From the NCBI GenBank assembly GCA_024685285.1, contig JAIKVZ010000009.1:1-64000 (forward strand): a stretch of 64,000 nucleotides of DNA, read 5' to 3'. The translations under genes were made by a program, and so were the position numbers. The notes under the pieces were generated by a model. The model ran no database searches and had not been told where the DNA came from. It saw nothing but the letters and a program-made list of their open reading frames with translations. Of this stretch, positions 36,816-47,344 are shown piece after piece (position 1 is the first letter of the stretch; each line of letters opens with the position of its first letter). The stretch is from Bacteroidales bacterium. Lineage in GTDB: Bacteria; Bacteroidota; Bacteroidia; Bacteroidales; P3.

Positions 36816-37289
36816 TCAGAAGAGTATCCAGTAGAGCAGTGCGCACACCAGCAACGCGTAGAGCATTATGCGGCCTGCGGGCATGGGTTTCATGTAGTCG
36901 TCGTCGGCAATGTCGAAACGGCGCTTGATTTTCACCTTGCGCTGGGCCGTCTCAATGGTTGCCTGTGCCGGCTGCCCCTCCCCTTGCTGGAACCTCGGCG
37001 TGTAGTTGAAGGTGGGCATGGGGCGCTTGCGGAAGAGGTCTTTGACACCAAAACGCGATTGTTTCTCGCGCTCCTCGCGGTTCATGCGACGCACCTTGTC
37101 CTCAAAGTAGCGCAGCTCGTCGTCGGCCGGGGTCTCCACAGTTTGTGTCTCGGCGGCATCGCGGGCCTCCTCGGCTTTCTGCCGGTCGGCATACCTCTGC
37201 TTCAAGGCCTCCCAGCGTTCTTTCTCGGGGTCGTAAAAGCGCGGCTGGTAGTGGAACTGGCGCGGCTTGGGTGTGTAGAACATCGGCAT
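36816..37289 (-). CDS. Tail-anchored protein of unknown function, 157 aa
   Basis: No family is recognised with certainty. The N-terminal 140 residues are very charged (for example RWEALKQRYADRQKAEEARDAAE, split by short hydrophobics) with a likely helix at about 25-80, and two FHYQPRFYDP / FNYTPRF-type segments. The last 20 residues, IMLYALLVCALLYWILF, form the only membrane segment, so the protein would be anchored by its C-terminus with the charged part in the cytoplasm. I have the impression that such proteins recur in Bacteroidales next to folate and pantothenate genes. Spacing is 14 bases after the folate ligase and 51 before panD. Confidence 0.75.
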   Translation of the reverse strand: MPMFYTPKPRQFHYQPRFYDPEKERWEALKQRYADRQKAEEARDAAETQTVETPADDELRYFEDKVRRMNREEREKQSRFGVKDLFRKRPMPTFNYTPRFQQGEGQPAQATIETAQRKVKIKRRFDIADDDYMKPMPAGRIMLYALLVCALLYWILF

Positions 37290-37303
37290 GGCGGCTGGTT
37301 TTG

Positions 37304-37840
37304 TCAGGGTTCGGTCAATACTGTGTCCATTGGCATATCGAAAGGTTCCACCGGAATCTGGTCGAACATCTGGAAGCTGAACGCCACCCCCACCTTGTAG
37401 GCACAGGGCGTCGATGCCAGCAGGCGGTCGTAGAAGCCCCTACCCCGCCCCATGCGGTTGCAGTGGCTGTCGAACGCCACCCCGGGCACCACTATCAGGT
37501 CCACCTGGTCCAGTGCCGTGAACTCTTCGCCCATAGGCTCGGGAATGCCAAACTGGGGGCCATCGTGCATCGAGCCGGGGCCTTCATAGCGGCGCAGCCT
37601 CAAGCTGTTGCCGTCGACGCAGGGCAGCAGCAGCGTCTTGCGCTGCCACCAACGCTCCACAAAGTCGTGCGTGTAGACCTCGTCGTCCATGCTCCAATAG
37701 AGCAGTACGACCTTGGCCTGCTCAAACTGCGGCAACTGCTCCACCTGTCTCATAACGGCTTGCGAGTGCAGCTGCTTGATGTTGAGCGGCACGGCCTTCT
37801 TGGCCTCACGAACCTGACGGCGCAGAGTCTGCTTGTCCAT
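37304..37840 (-). CDS. 5-formyltetrahydrofolate cyclo-ligase
   Basis: A 178-aa enzyme that converts 5-formyl-THF to 5,10-methenyl-THF with ATP, returning the storage folate to the one-carbon pool. Family landmarks: KQTLRRQVREAKKA at the N-terminus, the substrate and phosphate loop MGRGRGFYDRLL preceded by DLIVVPGVAFDSHCNR, and the end region PVEPFDMPMDTVLTE. ATG 37840 (MDKQTL) is chosen over an in-frame GTG two codons upstream. It lies 18 bases after the DUF3127 gene. Confidence 0.94.
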   Translation of the reverse strand: MDKQTLRRQVREAKKAVPLNIKQLHSQAVMRQVEQLPQFEQAKVVLLYWSMDDEVYTHDFVERWWQRKTLLLPCVDGNSLRLRRYEGPGSMHDGPQFGIPEPMGEEFTALDQVDLIVVPGVAFDSHCNRMGRGRGFYDRLLASTPCAYKVGVAFSFQMFDQIPVEPFDMPMDTVLTEP

Positions 37841-37858
37841 CGCCACGGGCTTAGGGGG

Positions 37859-38299
37859 TTAGAAAGGCAGGTCGTCTTCGGGTTGCGGCATGGCCGGTGC
37901 CGGAGCCGAGCCAAAAGCGGGAGCCTGCGGCTGGGCAGCGGCCTGGGGCTGTGCTGCGGCCTGAGGCTGGCCACCCTGCGGAGCGGGGTTCCAGCTGTAG
38001 CCGCCGGTGGCCGGAGGCATCTGGCCGGGCACATACTGCTGTATGCGGCTGCAGCGCAGATTGGTGTACCACTTGTCGTTGAACTCGCGCGACTCGGGCA
38101 TGAAGGTCACCACCACGGGCGAGTTGAGCGGCGTGTTGTTCACCATGGCCACACGGTCTTCGCCAAAGCAGTCGAAGGCCACCTGGCGCGGGAACTCGCC
38201 GTCGGTCTCAATAACAAAGCCACCGCGCACCCAAGGGCCACGGGCCGACTCGCCACGGTTTTCGGGCAAAATCTTTATCAGTCTTCCTGTTATCTCCAT
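37859..38299 (-). CDS. DUF3127 protein, OB-fold with SSB-like C-terminal tip
   Basis: A 146-aa protein. Residues 1-95 match the DUF3127 pattern, an OB-like fold specific to Bacteroidota: MEITGRLIKILPE, FVIETDGEFPRQVAFDCFGEDRV, PVVVTFMPESREFNDKWYTNLRC. Residues 95-138 are a flexible Pro/Gln/Ala/Gly linker with a direct QPQAAA repeat. The protein ends EDDLPF, the same acidic-Phe tip that true single-strand-binding proteins use to recruit partner proteins. I infer a DNA-binding role, but this is not a canonical SSB. First gene of a seven-gene operon, with its -7 box at 38361-38368. Confidence 0.85.
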   Translation of the reverse strand: MEITGRLIKILPENRGESARGPWVRGGFVIETDGEFPRQVAFDCFGEDRVAMVNNTPLNSPVVVTFMPESREFNDKWYTNLRCSRIQQYVPGQMPPATGGYSWNPAPQGGQPQAAAQPQAAAQPQAPAFGSAPAPAMPQPEDDLPF

Positions 38300-38360
38300 A
38301 TTGTTATACTGTTTTAGTTTTCAACAAATTACGCCACCCCGTACACTTTGGGGTGAAATA

Positions 38361-38368
38361 CAAAGATA
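38361..38368 (-). promoter_or_regulatory. -7 promoter box of the DUF3127-to-porin operon
   Basis: TATCTTTG on the minus strand, a full match to TAnnTTTG, 61 bases before the start at 38299. No -33 TTTG at the expected distance. Another AT-rich stretch, between this box and the repeat at 38475, shows no further feature. Confidence 0.6.
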
Positions 38369-38474
38369 CTATTATTTTTCGACATAGCGGCGAAAAAGTT
38401 GGCAAAACCACTGTAAACATAGTTTAACAATATGATAATCAATGTATTTACAGTGCATAAAATGAGCCCTCACA

Positions 38475-38620
38475 GGGGTCAACATCGGCATTTGTTCGGA
38501 GGCCGGGCGCGGGGGTCCGAACCCTACCCGACCTCAACCCGACCTTAACCCGAACCTAACCCATCCAACACACTGGTTTCCAGTGCGTTATAGCTAAAAT
38601 ATTAAAACTTTGATTATCAG
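38475..38620 (-). repeat. Composite intergenic repeat, copy E
   Basis: Read on the minus strand: CTGATAATCA (complement of 38611-38620), AT-rich spacer, perfect palindrome CACTGG-AAA-CCAGTG (complement of 38571-38585), then the invariant 25-nt core (complement of 38537-38561), TGAGGTCGGGTA, hairpin GTTCGGA...TCCGAAC, and the tail AAATGCCGATGTTGACCCC. Copies D and E share this tail almost exactly. Located between corA (3' end, 11 bases away) and the DUF3127 promoter. Confidence 0.92.
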
Positions 38621-38630
38621 CCGTTTAGCC

Positions 38631-39560
38631 TTAGCGGTTGGTACGCTGACGGAAGAAAATGATCAAGGCGGCCATCAACACCATCATGGCGGCTATGATG
38701 AACCAGAAGGCGGTGGTGCTGGTGGTGAACGGGAAATCGACGTTCATGCCGAACAGACCTGTGACCACGGTCAGCGGCAGCATGATGGTGCTGAAGTAGG
38801 TAAGCACCTTCATTATCTCGTTGCTCTTGTTGGCCTGCAACGAGTCGAATGTTTGCGAGAGGCCCTCGATAAGTTCGCCGTAGTCTTCGATAGAGTCGAA
38901 CATCTTCTGGTACTGGTCCAGAATGTTGCCCCAGTAGTCTTCCATATCGAGCTCCTCGGGGTCGACAAAGCCGCGTATGCCGCCGCTCTCGAACATGTGG
39001 AGCACACGCAGCTGCGGGCGGAAGGTGGTGTTGAGCAGGATGATGTTGCGGCGCGTAATTGATATGAGCTCGATGATAGAGCGGGCGCGTTTGTTGAAGA
39101 TGTCGTAGTTGATGAGGTCGACCTCGGCTCCCACCCGCATGATGAGGGTGTAGGTCTCGAGCATGAGGCGGTCGAGTATGTGGTAGAGCAGCAGGTCGCT
39201 CGAGGCAAACTTGGCCTCGGCGTCGGGGTCGTGGCTCTGCAAGTCTTCCTGCACCTCCTCAAAGAGCTTCTGCACCACCCAGTGCGACTTGCCTATGGTG
39301 ATGATAAAGTCGCGGCCCCAGAAGATTTTCACCTCCTTGATGCGGATAAACTTGTTGCCTTTGTCGAAATAGGGGAAATGCAGAATGAGGAAATAGTAGT
39401 CGTCGTATTCGTCTATTTTTGGGCGTTGGTTCGAACTTCTGCAGTCTTCAATGTCAAGGGGGTGAAACTTGTAGTCGTCAAGCAGCATTCGGTAGTCGTC
39501 CTCGCTTGGGTTGGTAATCTGCAACCACTTCAAAGAGCCGTGTTTGATTGTCTCTACCAT
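38631..39560 (-). CDS. corA: CorA-family magnesium/divalent cation transporter
   Basis: A 309-aa channel. The large N-terminal cytoplasmic domain (residues 1-245) is followed by two C-terminal membrane helices: the first ends in the selectivity motif GMN (VVTGLFGMNVDFPF) and the second is AFWFIIAAMMVLMAALIIFF. The short positively charged tail RQRTNR faces the cytoplasm. The length and topology fit CorA, although related members can move Ni, Co or Zn. Single gene with its own complete promoter at 39644-39675. Confidence 0.93.
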   Translation of the reverse strand: MVETIKHGSLKWLQITNPSEDDYRMLLDDYKFHPLDIEDCRSSNQRPKIDEYDDYYFLILHFPYFDKGNKFIRIKEVKIFWGRDFIITIGKSHWVVQKLFEEVQEDLQSHDPDAEAKFASSDLLLYHILDRLMLETYTLIMRVGAEVDLINYDIFNKRARSIIELISITRRNIILLNTTFRPQLRVLHMFESGGIRGFVDPEELDMEDYWGNILDQYQKMFDSIEDYGELIEGLSQTFDSLQANKSNEIMKVLTYFSTIMLPLTVVTGLFGMNVDFPFTTSTTAFWFIIAAMMVLMAALIIFFRQRTNR

Positions 39561-39643
39561 CGGTGTCCTCCTTTCTGTTATTTATTGATAGACTGTAAGT
39601 TGAGCCTTGTTCTACATTCCGGTATGGGTTTTGTTTCGGTTTG

Positions 39644-39675
39644 CAAATATACTATTTTTTTTAATTTCAGGCAAA
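39644..39675 (-). promoter_or_regulatory. Promoter of corA
   Basis: On the minus strand TTTG (complement of 39672-39675) is followed after 20 bases by TATATTTG (complement of 39644-39651). Both boxes are full matches. It lies directly after the terminator of the upstream operon, and the -33 box again uses the terminator T-run. Confidence 0.82.
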
Positions 39676-39719
39676 AAAAACACCTGAAAAGCGCCGTTCT
39701 TGTGCTCTTCAGGTGTTTG
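39676..39719 (-). terminator. Terminator of the tgt-cargo protein operon
   Basis: On the minus strand AACACCTGAA (with a mismatch, then AGC) pairs with GCT...TTCAGGTGTT, followed by a T-run of about eight. The stem lies 27 bases after the stop at 39746. Confidence 0.9.
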
Positions 39720-39745
39720 GTTCGGTTTTGGTTTATGTTGTGGCC

Positions 39746-42289
39746 TTACCTTATCAGGGTTATGCTGCCGTGGCCGGAGATGACGGTGCGGTCGTTGTTG
39801 TCGAAGGCCAGCTTGTACACGTAGGCGTAGCCGCCCTGCGGACAGGGCTTGCCGTCGTAGGTGCCGTCCCAACCCTCGGCCGGGTCTGTGGTGCTGAACA
39901 CGAGCAGGCCATAGCGGTTGTAGATGTATAGCTCATAGCCCGCCAGCGGCATATTGGTCTGCACGCCAAAGCGGTTGTTCTCGTCGCGCGAGGGGGTGAA
40001 GGCGTTGGGGAACCAGTGGCTGAAGAGCTTCACGGGCACGCTGAACGAGGTGTCGTTGCAGCAGTTGGCGCGGTTGCAGGTGGTCATAGTCACATCCAGT
40101 TCGTCATCGACGTCGATGCCCGTGGCCACGTGGTTGAGCACGCTGCCGGTGTAGGTGGTGCCGTCAGAGAGCTCCCAGAAGGTGTGGTGGCCGTGCTGCG
40201 ACACATCCTCGATAGAGACCGACGGGTAGTCGAAGTTGATATAGGGATTCGACAGTTTCCAGGCGGGACGCGGCCACGGCACTATCTCTATGACGGCCGA
40301 CTGGTTGTGTATGTCGCATCGCGGTATGGAGACCGCCTTGACAAAGTATACCGTGGTGGTGTCGGGGCTTACCGTGACGGTGGGCTGGCCCTGCTGCGAG
40401 GCAAGGCTGGTGTCGGCAGGCGACGAATACCAATCGTATGTGGGTACGCCCGTGGCCGTGATGGTGGCGCTCTGGCCCTTGCATATCAAACCGCTTGGCG
40501 GGTCGACGGTAAGGCGCGGGGTGCCATAGGCGTAGATGGTGTCGTATGTGGTGTCGGAGCAGCCCAGGTTGCTAACCGCAATAAGCCTCAGGGGTGTGGG
40601 ACCCAGCGAGGGGTAGAAGTCGTAGGGCGTGGTGTCGAGCGCCGTGACGGGGATTTCGCGGCCTTTGACGCTGGGGTACATATCGTCGGAGTTCTGCGAG
40701 TGGAAACGCACCTCGGCCAGCTCGCCATCGCACAGATAATGCTCGTTGACGAATATCGAAGCCTCGGGGGCTTTGGGCACGTCGATAACAAAAACCGACT
40801 GTGCACCGCACGAGTAGTCATTGATCAGCACACAGTGCTTGACGCCAAACTTGCCCGAGCGGCGGAATTTGTAGCTCACATCGATGCCGTAGACCGTGTC
40901 GATGGGACGGGTGCAGAGGGTGTCTTCATAGAAAATCCAGCTTGTAGAGTCGGCCGCTATGGCGTCGTTATAGAACGAGTAACTCGCATCGTGGAAGTTG
41001 ACCCGTCGGCCGCACTCATATTCGAACGAATACTCCACATGGGGTTTGCGGTTTATAGAATTGGCGTGCAGGTTGGTCTCGAAGGGTTTGTTGGGGTCGA
41101 GGGCCGAGGTCATCACGCAGCGGAAGGTCTTTTCGGCCACGGTGTCGCCGGTGCTGGTAACAAAGTCGCCCTCGTGCGGGGTGTATATGCGGTTTGTGGC
41201 GCCGGGTATGATGCGGAAACTGGCGTTGTTGACAAGACTTGTGTCGCTGAGGTCGGCAACGGCCGAGTCCTCAACCACATACCACTGGTAGCTGAGCAGC
41301 CCGTCGGGAGCCGTGAGGGTGTCGACCACATTCGACGCCATGTCGGGGCAGCCCACGGTGTTGATTATCATGGGCTGGAAGTCGCCGCAAATGTAGGCAT
41401 AGAGGCAGTCGTATTGCCAACAGCAGTCTGAGGTGTACATCTCAACACGGACCTTGCGGAACAGATAGTCGTTGAGGTTGATGGCAACCTTGGCCCACGG
41501 CTTGTAACAAAATTTCTCCGGAGAGCCATTGTCCAGCCCCTCTACCCATGGAGCAGGCAGACCTTCGTCGGTTCTTGGGGCACACACCTTGTACCATAGG
41601 TTGTCGTTGATGGGCTCGTTGGGCCACGTACCGTCGAGGTTTTGGGCCACGACCCTAATTATGAACTCGCCTGCATCCCAGGCCGTGTGGCTGAACTTGC
41701 GCGTCACAATGGCATAGTTGATTATCATCATGGCGTTAGATGGGGTCACCTTCATGTGGTAGTAAATAGCCTCGGCACCCTTTGTGGTGTCATTGCAAGC
41801 ACCGCCCGCATACATATCACCCAGGCGTATGGAGGTCATATATCCCGGCGGTATACGCGGAAGGCCTGTACCGTGATCTACTGTGAGGTCATCTAAACCG
41901 ACATGATCTTGGTCGATTATTGTAAATCTCTGATATGAAAAATCAAACGAACGACCGTCATCCGGCTCGCCTGTATAGTGGTATGGGTTCACTCCGGGGC
42001 ATTCCTCCAAGGTCGGCGAGTAGAATACTGGGTCGGTGATACTGTCGGCCGGAATATCGCGGGCAGTTACGCAGGTGCTTATTATATGGTAGCCGGTAGT
42101 GGTATCGTCGTCACCGCTGCGCCATGATGAATACTTATAGCCTTCGCGCGCTGTCCAGTAATAATCGGAGTTGTCGGTCTCGAAGGTGGTTATGTTGCGG
42201 AAGCCCGGGCAATCATCGTCGCCCTGGGCCTGCACTGCCACTAAAGGCAGCAGCAACATTATGATTGGGACAAATCTCTTCAAAGTCAT
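39746..42289 (-). CDS. Large secreted protein with type IX (type B) sorting domain, paralogue 2
   Basis: An 847-aa exported protein. ATG 42289 (MTLKRFVPIIMLLLPLVAVQAQ) gives a signal peptide; the frame continues to a TTG at 42295. N-terminal section: CPGFRNITTFETDNSDYYWTAREG. The middle has Ig/PKD-like beta regions with evenly spaced Cys. The last 90 residues are the gliding-motility-associated C-terminal domain (HWFPNAFTPSRDENNRFGV, LYIYNRYGLLVF, EGWDGTYDGKPCPQGGYAYVYKL, HGSITLIR), a type B signal for type IX secretion across the outer membrane. Homologous along its whole length to the next gene upstream, from which it is separated by about 40 bases. Function unknown; probably cell-surface. 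Confidence 0.9.
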   Translation of the reverse strand: MTLKRFVPIIMLLLPLVAVQAQGDDDCPGFRNITTFETDNSDYYWTAREGYKYSSWRSGDDDTTTGYHIISTCVTARDIPADSITDPVFYSPTLEECPGVNPYHYTGEPDDGRSFDFSYQRFTIIDQDHVGLDDLTVDHGTGLPRIPPGYMTSIRLGDMYAGGACNDTTKGAEAIYYHMKVTPSNAMMIINYAIVTRKFSHTAWDAGEFIIRVVAQNLDGTWPNEPINDNLWYKVCAPRTDEGLPAPWVEGLDNGSPEKFCYKPWAKVAINLNDYLFRKVRVEMYTSDCCWQYDCLYAYICGDFQPMIINTVGCPDMASNVVDTLTAPDGLLSYQWYVVEDSAVADLSDTSLVNNASFRIIPGATNRIYTPHEGDFVTSTGDTVAEKTFRCVMTSALDPNKPFETNLHANSINRKPHVEYSFEYECGRRVNFHDASYSFYNDAIAADSTSWIFYEDTLCTRPIDTVYGIDVSYKFRRSGKFGVKHCVLINDYSCGAQSVFVIDVPKAPEASIFVNEHYLCDGELAEVRFHSQNSDDMYPSVKGREIPVTALDTTPYDFYPSLGPTPLRLIAVSNLGCSDTTYDTIYAYGTPRLTVDPPSGLICKGQSATITATGVPTYDWYSSPADTSLASQQGQPTVTVSPDTTTVYFVKAVSIPRCDIHNQSAVIEIVPWPRPAWKLSNPYINFDYPSVSIEDVSQHGHHTFWELSDGTTYTGSVLNHVATGIDVDDELDVTMTTCNRANCCNDTSFSVPVKLFSHWFPNAFTPSRDENNRFGVQTNMPLAGYELYIYNRYGLLVFSTTDPAEGWDGTYDGKPCPQGGYAYVYKLAFDNNDRTVISGHGSITLIR

Positions 42290-42328
42290 GGTCAATATAT
42301 TATTGATTGTTCTCGATTTCGTGTTTGG

Positions 42329-44940
42329 TTATCGCAACAGCGTCACCGTTCCGGTGGTGTGGTGGCGGGTGCCGTTGTAGTTGAAGCTGTAGCGCAGGTA
42401 GTAGACATAGGCGCCCGACGGGCAGGGATGGCCGTTGTAGGTGCCGTCCCAGCGCTCGTTTTGGTCGGTGGACTGGAAGACCAACTGGCCGTTGCGACTA
42501 TATATATAGAATTCATATTTAGATACGGGCTGCGACATGGTGACGCCAAAGGTGCTGTTGTTGTCGCGGTCGGGGGTGAAGACATCGGGCAGCCAGTGGA
42601 TGGCCGTCTCGATGGGCAGGATGATGGTGGTGTCGTTGCTGCAGCAGTTGAGCTTGTTGCACGAGCGCATGGTTATCTTGACCGACTCGACAGAGAGGTC
42701 GGTGAAGGTGTGCCTAATCCAACGCTCGTCGCTGCGGGTGCTGTCGGAGAGGTACCACGTGGTGCTGTATCCGTAGCGCGAGATGTCCTCGGCCAAGATG
42801 ACAGGGTGCTCGGTGTTGACAAAGGTGTTGCTGAGCTTGACGGCAGGAATGGGAGGCGGCACTACCTCGAGCACGATGCTCTTGTCCTGCTGGCCGCACG
42901 AACTGTTCTCGGGGGCTTTGAGGGTGTAGACGGTGGTGGTGTCGGGTTGGACTATGATGGTCTGCATACCCTGCTGGGTTGCGAGCCTCGGGTCGGACGG
43001 GGTCGACACCCAGACGTTGTTGAGGGCGTAGGTTCCCACCGAGGTGAGGCGAGCCGAGTCGCCCGGGCATATAGCGCCCTCGTCGTTGCCTATGAACGAC
43101 AGAGCCGGGGTGCCGGAGACAAATATACTGATTGTGACAGAGTCGGCGCAGCCGTTGTCGGCCGAGACGTAGAGACTAATATCCGACGGGCCGAGGGGGA
43201 GGTCAAGCACGAGCGAGTCGTAGGGGTTGAGGACCGACGACTCGTAGACGTGGCCGTTGACAGTCCAGCGGCGGGTGGTGATGAGGGTATCGTCGGTGGC
43301 GTGCAGATGGGCCATCTCGCCGGCACACACCGATAGCGACGGGGTATTGATGACGGCCTGTGCACCGTGCAGGGCAAGTATGTTCTTGGTGGTGACGCCT
43401 ATGCAGCTCTTGTCGTGGGCAAAAGCGCGCAGAGTGACCTTGTACCAACCCTCGCGCTCGAATTTGAAACTGGTGTCGCGTCCGTAGAGGGTGTCGTATG
43501 GAACGGTGGCGAGGGTGTCGTCGTAGAGGAACCACCAGGTGGAGCTGGTGTCGCTGTCGATGTCGGGCTGGTTGGGTGTGATGTTGTGCAGCTTGACGGG
43601 GCCGCCACAGGGCGACTCAAACTCGAACTCGGCTGCCGGTTTGGTGTTGGGTATGTTGATGAATATCTTGGTTGAATCGAAGGCCTTGCCGTTCAGGCTG
43701 TGGAACATCATGCAGCAGAAAGTCTGGGTGTCGGCCACAGAGCCGTCGGCCAGTTTGAAATCGTCGTAGTGGGGTGCAAACTTGCTCACAAAGGTGGAGT
43801 CGTCGCCGGTGCCATCGTAGTCGGCGGGGCTCAACAGGCGCAAGGGTGCTGCCATGGCGGTGGCAGTGTCGGTGAGGTCGAGTTGGCCGTTTTCGGACGC
43901 GAACCACTTGTAGGCCGGCATACCGAGGGGTGCGTAGAGCGTGTCGGAGGCGTCGGAGGTCTCCGGGGTGCAGCCAAAGTTGGTGAGCACGGCAGGCTCA
44001 TAGTCGGCCACGAAATAGGCGTACATGGGGTACTTGCTGTTGGCATCGCTGTTATAGAGCTCGATACGCACGTTCTGGCCTATAAAGTTGCCGAGGTCGG
44101 TGGTGAGCGACTGCCACGGGAGATACCAGTAGTTGCAAGTGCCGCCGTTCTCGATAGCACCCTGCTCCCATAGGTAATTGTTGACGGTGTCGTTGAGATC
44201 CAAGCTGGGCATCTGCATTCTCATCCACTTGCTGCTGTCGGCCACCATATCCTTTGGCCAAGTGCCGTCGGGGTTCTGTGCAACAATGCGCATAACAAAC
44301 TCGCCGGAGGCCCATCCGGGCATGTTGGCGGGATGATGCCGGGCCACTAAGGCATATTTCAGACGCAGAATTGTATAGTCGGCCCTGACTTTCATGGTGT
44401 AAAACAGAGCCTCGGCACTCTGATTTTTGAACCACACCGAAGTGGGCTCGTTGGTGTCGGAGGCATAGAGCTGCATATTGAGAGCACCAGCGGGGTCGGC
44501 AAATATGTCGCCCAAACGCACCGAGGAGGTGAAGCCGTCGGGTATGCGGCGCAGGCCTCCGGAACCGTCGGTACGTATGGTGAAGTTATCCAGACCGTTG
44601 TCGTCGGAACCGATGATTCTGAAACGCTGGTTGCCGGCGTCCTTGTGCGAAAAGCTGCACTCGGTGGGCTGTGTGGTGCTGGATGTTACGGCTTTGATGG
44701 TTGCATCGCCACTGATGTCATGTTTGTAGATACATGAGTTGTTGACACGGTAGCCGTCTGTAAACATATTGATCACAGAGGTCTGATTGGCTCTCTTGTA
44801 GTACATGAGTATGCCAACACGCGCCCTCCAGTAGTAGGAGCCGTCGCCCGTTTCGAATGACGTCGGGTTTTTAAGTCCTGGATAGACCTGTGCAATACCG
44901 GTGGAGGCTAATGCCAAGAAAAAAACTATTGTTATTTTTT

Positions 44941-44944
<4 letters not shown>
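42329..44944 (-). CDS. Large secreted protein with type IX (type B) sorting domain, paralogue 1
   Basis: An 871-aa exported protein. The ATG at 44944 (MKKITIVFFLALASTGIAQ) overlaps the tgt stop as ATGA. After the signal peptide comes VYPGLKNPTSFETGDGSYYWRARVG, matching the corresponding stretch of the neighbouring paralogue. Repeated beta-domain features include STTWYFLYDDT-like segments and ALHGAQAVINTPSLSVCAGEMAHL. The C-terminal type B domain is complete: HWLPDVFTPDRDNNSTFGV, FYIYSRNGQLVF, ERWDGTYNGHPCPSGAYVYYL and TGTVTLLR. Likely surface-exposed or released by type IX secretion. The tandem pair suggests duplication. Confidence 0.9.
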
Positions 44945-46080
<1,136 letters not shown>

Positions 46081-46102
46081 TTTTTGTTCATATTTCGCAC
46101 TG

Positions 46103-46110
46103 CAAATATA
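46103..46110 (-). promoter_or_regulatory. -7 promoter box of tgt
   Basis: TATATTTG on the minus strand, a full match, 22 bases before the start at 46080. It is divergent from the GT2 box at 46134-46141, with 23 bases between them, so the two promoters must overlap in their -33 regions. Confidence 0.7.
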
Positions 46111-46133
46111 CATATTTTTTCGAAATAAATTAC

Positions 46134-46141
46134 TAATTTTG
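46134..46141 (+). promoter_or_regulatory. -7 promoter box of the GT2-sigma operon
   Basis: TAATTTTG, a full match to TAnnTTTG, 20 bases before the ATG at 46162. Confidence 0.65.
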
Positions 46142-46161
46142 TATTTCGAAATTTTAACAAC

Positions 46162-47331
46162 ATGATAGACTTTTCGACTTTTCTAACTGATACTTACGCA
46201 ATTATATTATTTGCGGTGTTTGTAACTTCGCTCACTTTTCTTGCATTTTATTATGGTTTATTCTATTTTAGGGTGGGCTCGTGGCACAAAAAAAACAAAA
46301 AAAATGAAGTTTTTGTGCCTGCCGACGACTCGGACTTGCCGGGCATTTCGGTAGTGATGGTGGCCCACAATGACGCCGACTGGCTACGCGACAATTTGGT
46401 GTACCTGCTGGAGCAGGACTACCCCGATTTCGAGGTGGTGGTGGTGGACTATATGTCGCAAGACGACACACCCTTTGTTCTGAAACTTTGCGCCGAGAAC
46501 TACCCACACCTCAAGGTGGTCTCGTTCAAGGAGGACGTAAACCTGTTCCAGGGCAAGAAATACCCCCTCTCAATAGGCATCAAATCGGCCAAAAACAACA
46601 TACTGCTCTTTGCCGACCCAGACTGCGTTCCGAACAATTTCTCGTGGCTACGGGGCATGGTGAAAGGTTACTTCCGCGCCGACATACGCATTGTGCTCGG
46701 ATTCTGCGGCATCAAGGAGTGCAAGAGCCTCTTCGGCCTCATGCAGCAGTACGACAACCTGGCCTACAGCGCCAACTACCTCGGTGCCGCCCTGCTGGGT
46801 CACCCCTACACCGGCAGCGGCCGCAACCTCTCCTACAAGCGCGACTTTTTCTTCAAGAAAGGCGCTTTCATAAGCCACTACGACATTGCCGAGGGCGCCG
46901 ACGACCTCTTTGTGTACCAAAACGCCAAACGCCGCAACACCGCCGTGTGCATAGAGCCCGACGCCTGCTTGGCCGCCGAGCCGCGCAAATCGTTTGCCAA
47001 ATGGCATGAGCAGCGCCTGAACAGGCAGGCCACCCGCGGCCGCCACTCTCTGGCCAGCCGCATACCGGGCGATCTGCGCGTACTCTCCCTGGCCCTGTTC
47101 TACGCGTCGGCCGTCATGCTATTGCTCAACGGCAGTTTCCCATGGCAAATTCTTGTAGCCCTTTTGGCGATGAAATTTGCATGGCAAATAATCTCATTTT
47201 CAATACTTTCAAGACGGTTTGGTGGACACGGCTGCGAGTTCCTGGCACCATTTTTTGAAATTTATTTTTGGTTTGCAAATAATATTTTGGCTTTAACTCC
47301 GTTACATAATAATAGAAAGTTTAAACAGTAA
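46162..47331 (+). CDS. Membrane glycosyltransferase family 2
   Basis: A 389-aa GT-A enzyme. An N-terminal membrane helix (AIILFAVFVTSLTFLAFYYGLF) precedes the catalytic domain: SVVMVAHNDADWLRDNLVYLLEQDYPDFEVVVVDY binds the nucleotide sugar, LLFADPDCVP is the DxD metal motif, and GSGRNLSYKRDFFF plus EGADDLFVYQNA and the WHEQRLNRQATRGRHSL (QxxRW-like) stretch follow. Two more membrane helices end the protein. Likely a processive or lipid-linked envelope transferase with an unknown substrate. First gene of an operon with an ECF sigma factor, an outer-membrane protein and an acetyltransferase. Confidence 0.9.
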   Translation: MIDFSTFLTDTYAIILFAVFVTSLTFLAFYYGLFYFRVGSWHKKNKKNEVFVPADDSDLPGISVVMVAHNDADWLRDNLVYLLEQDYPDFEVVVVDYMSQDDTPFVLKLCAENYPHLKVVSFKEDVNLFQGKKYPLSIGIKSAKNNILLFADPDCVPNNFSWLRGMVKGYFRADIRIVLGFCGIKECKSLFGLMQQYDNLAYSANYLGAALLGHPYTGSGRNLSYKRDFFFKKGAFISHYDIAEGADDLFVYQNAKRRNTAVCIEPDACLAAEPRKSFAKWHEQRLNRQATRGRHSLASRIPGDLRVLSLALFYASAVMLLLNGSFPWQILVALLAMKFAWQIISFSILSRRFGGHGCEFLAPFFEIYFWFANNILALTPLHNNRKFKQ

Positions 47332-47344
47332 GAGTCTTCAAGCC

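Noticed and set aside
40016-41431. A long plus-strand open frame of 471 codons inside the type IX cargo gene
   Set aside because: It overlaps a gene with signal peptide and sorting domain on the other strand and shows a GC-skew-driven, Val/Gly/Arg-rich translation.
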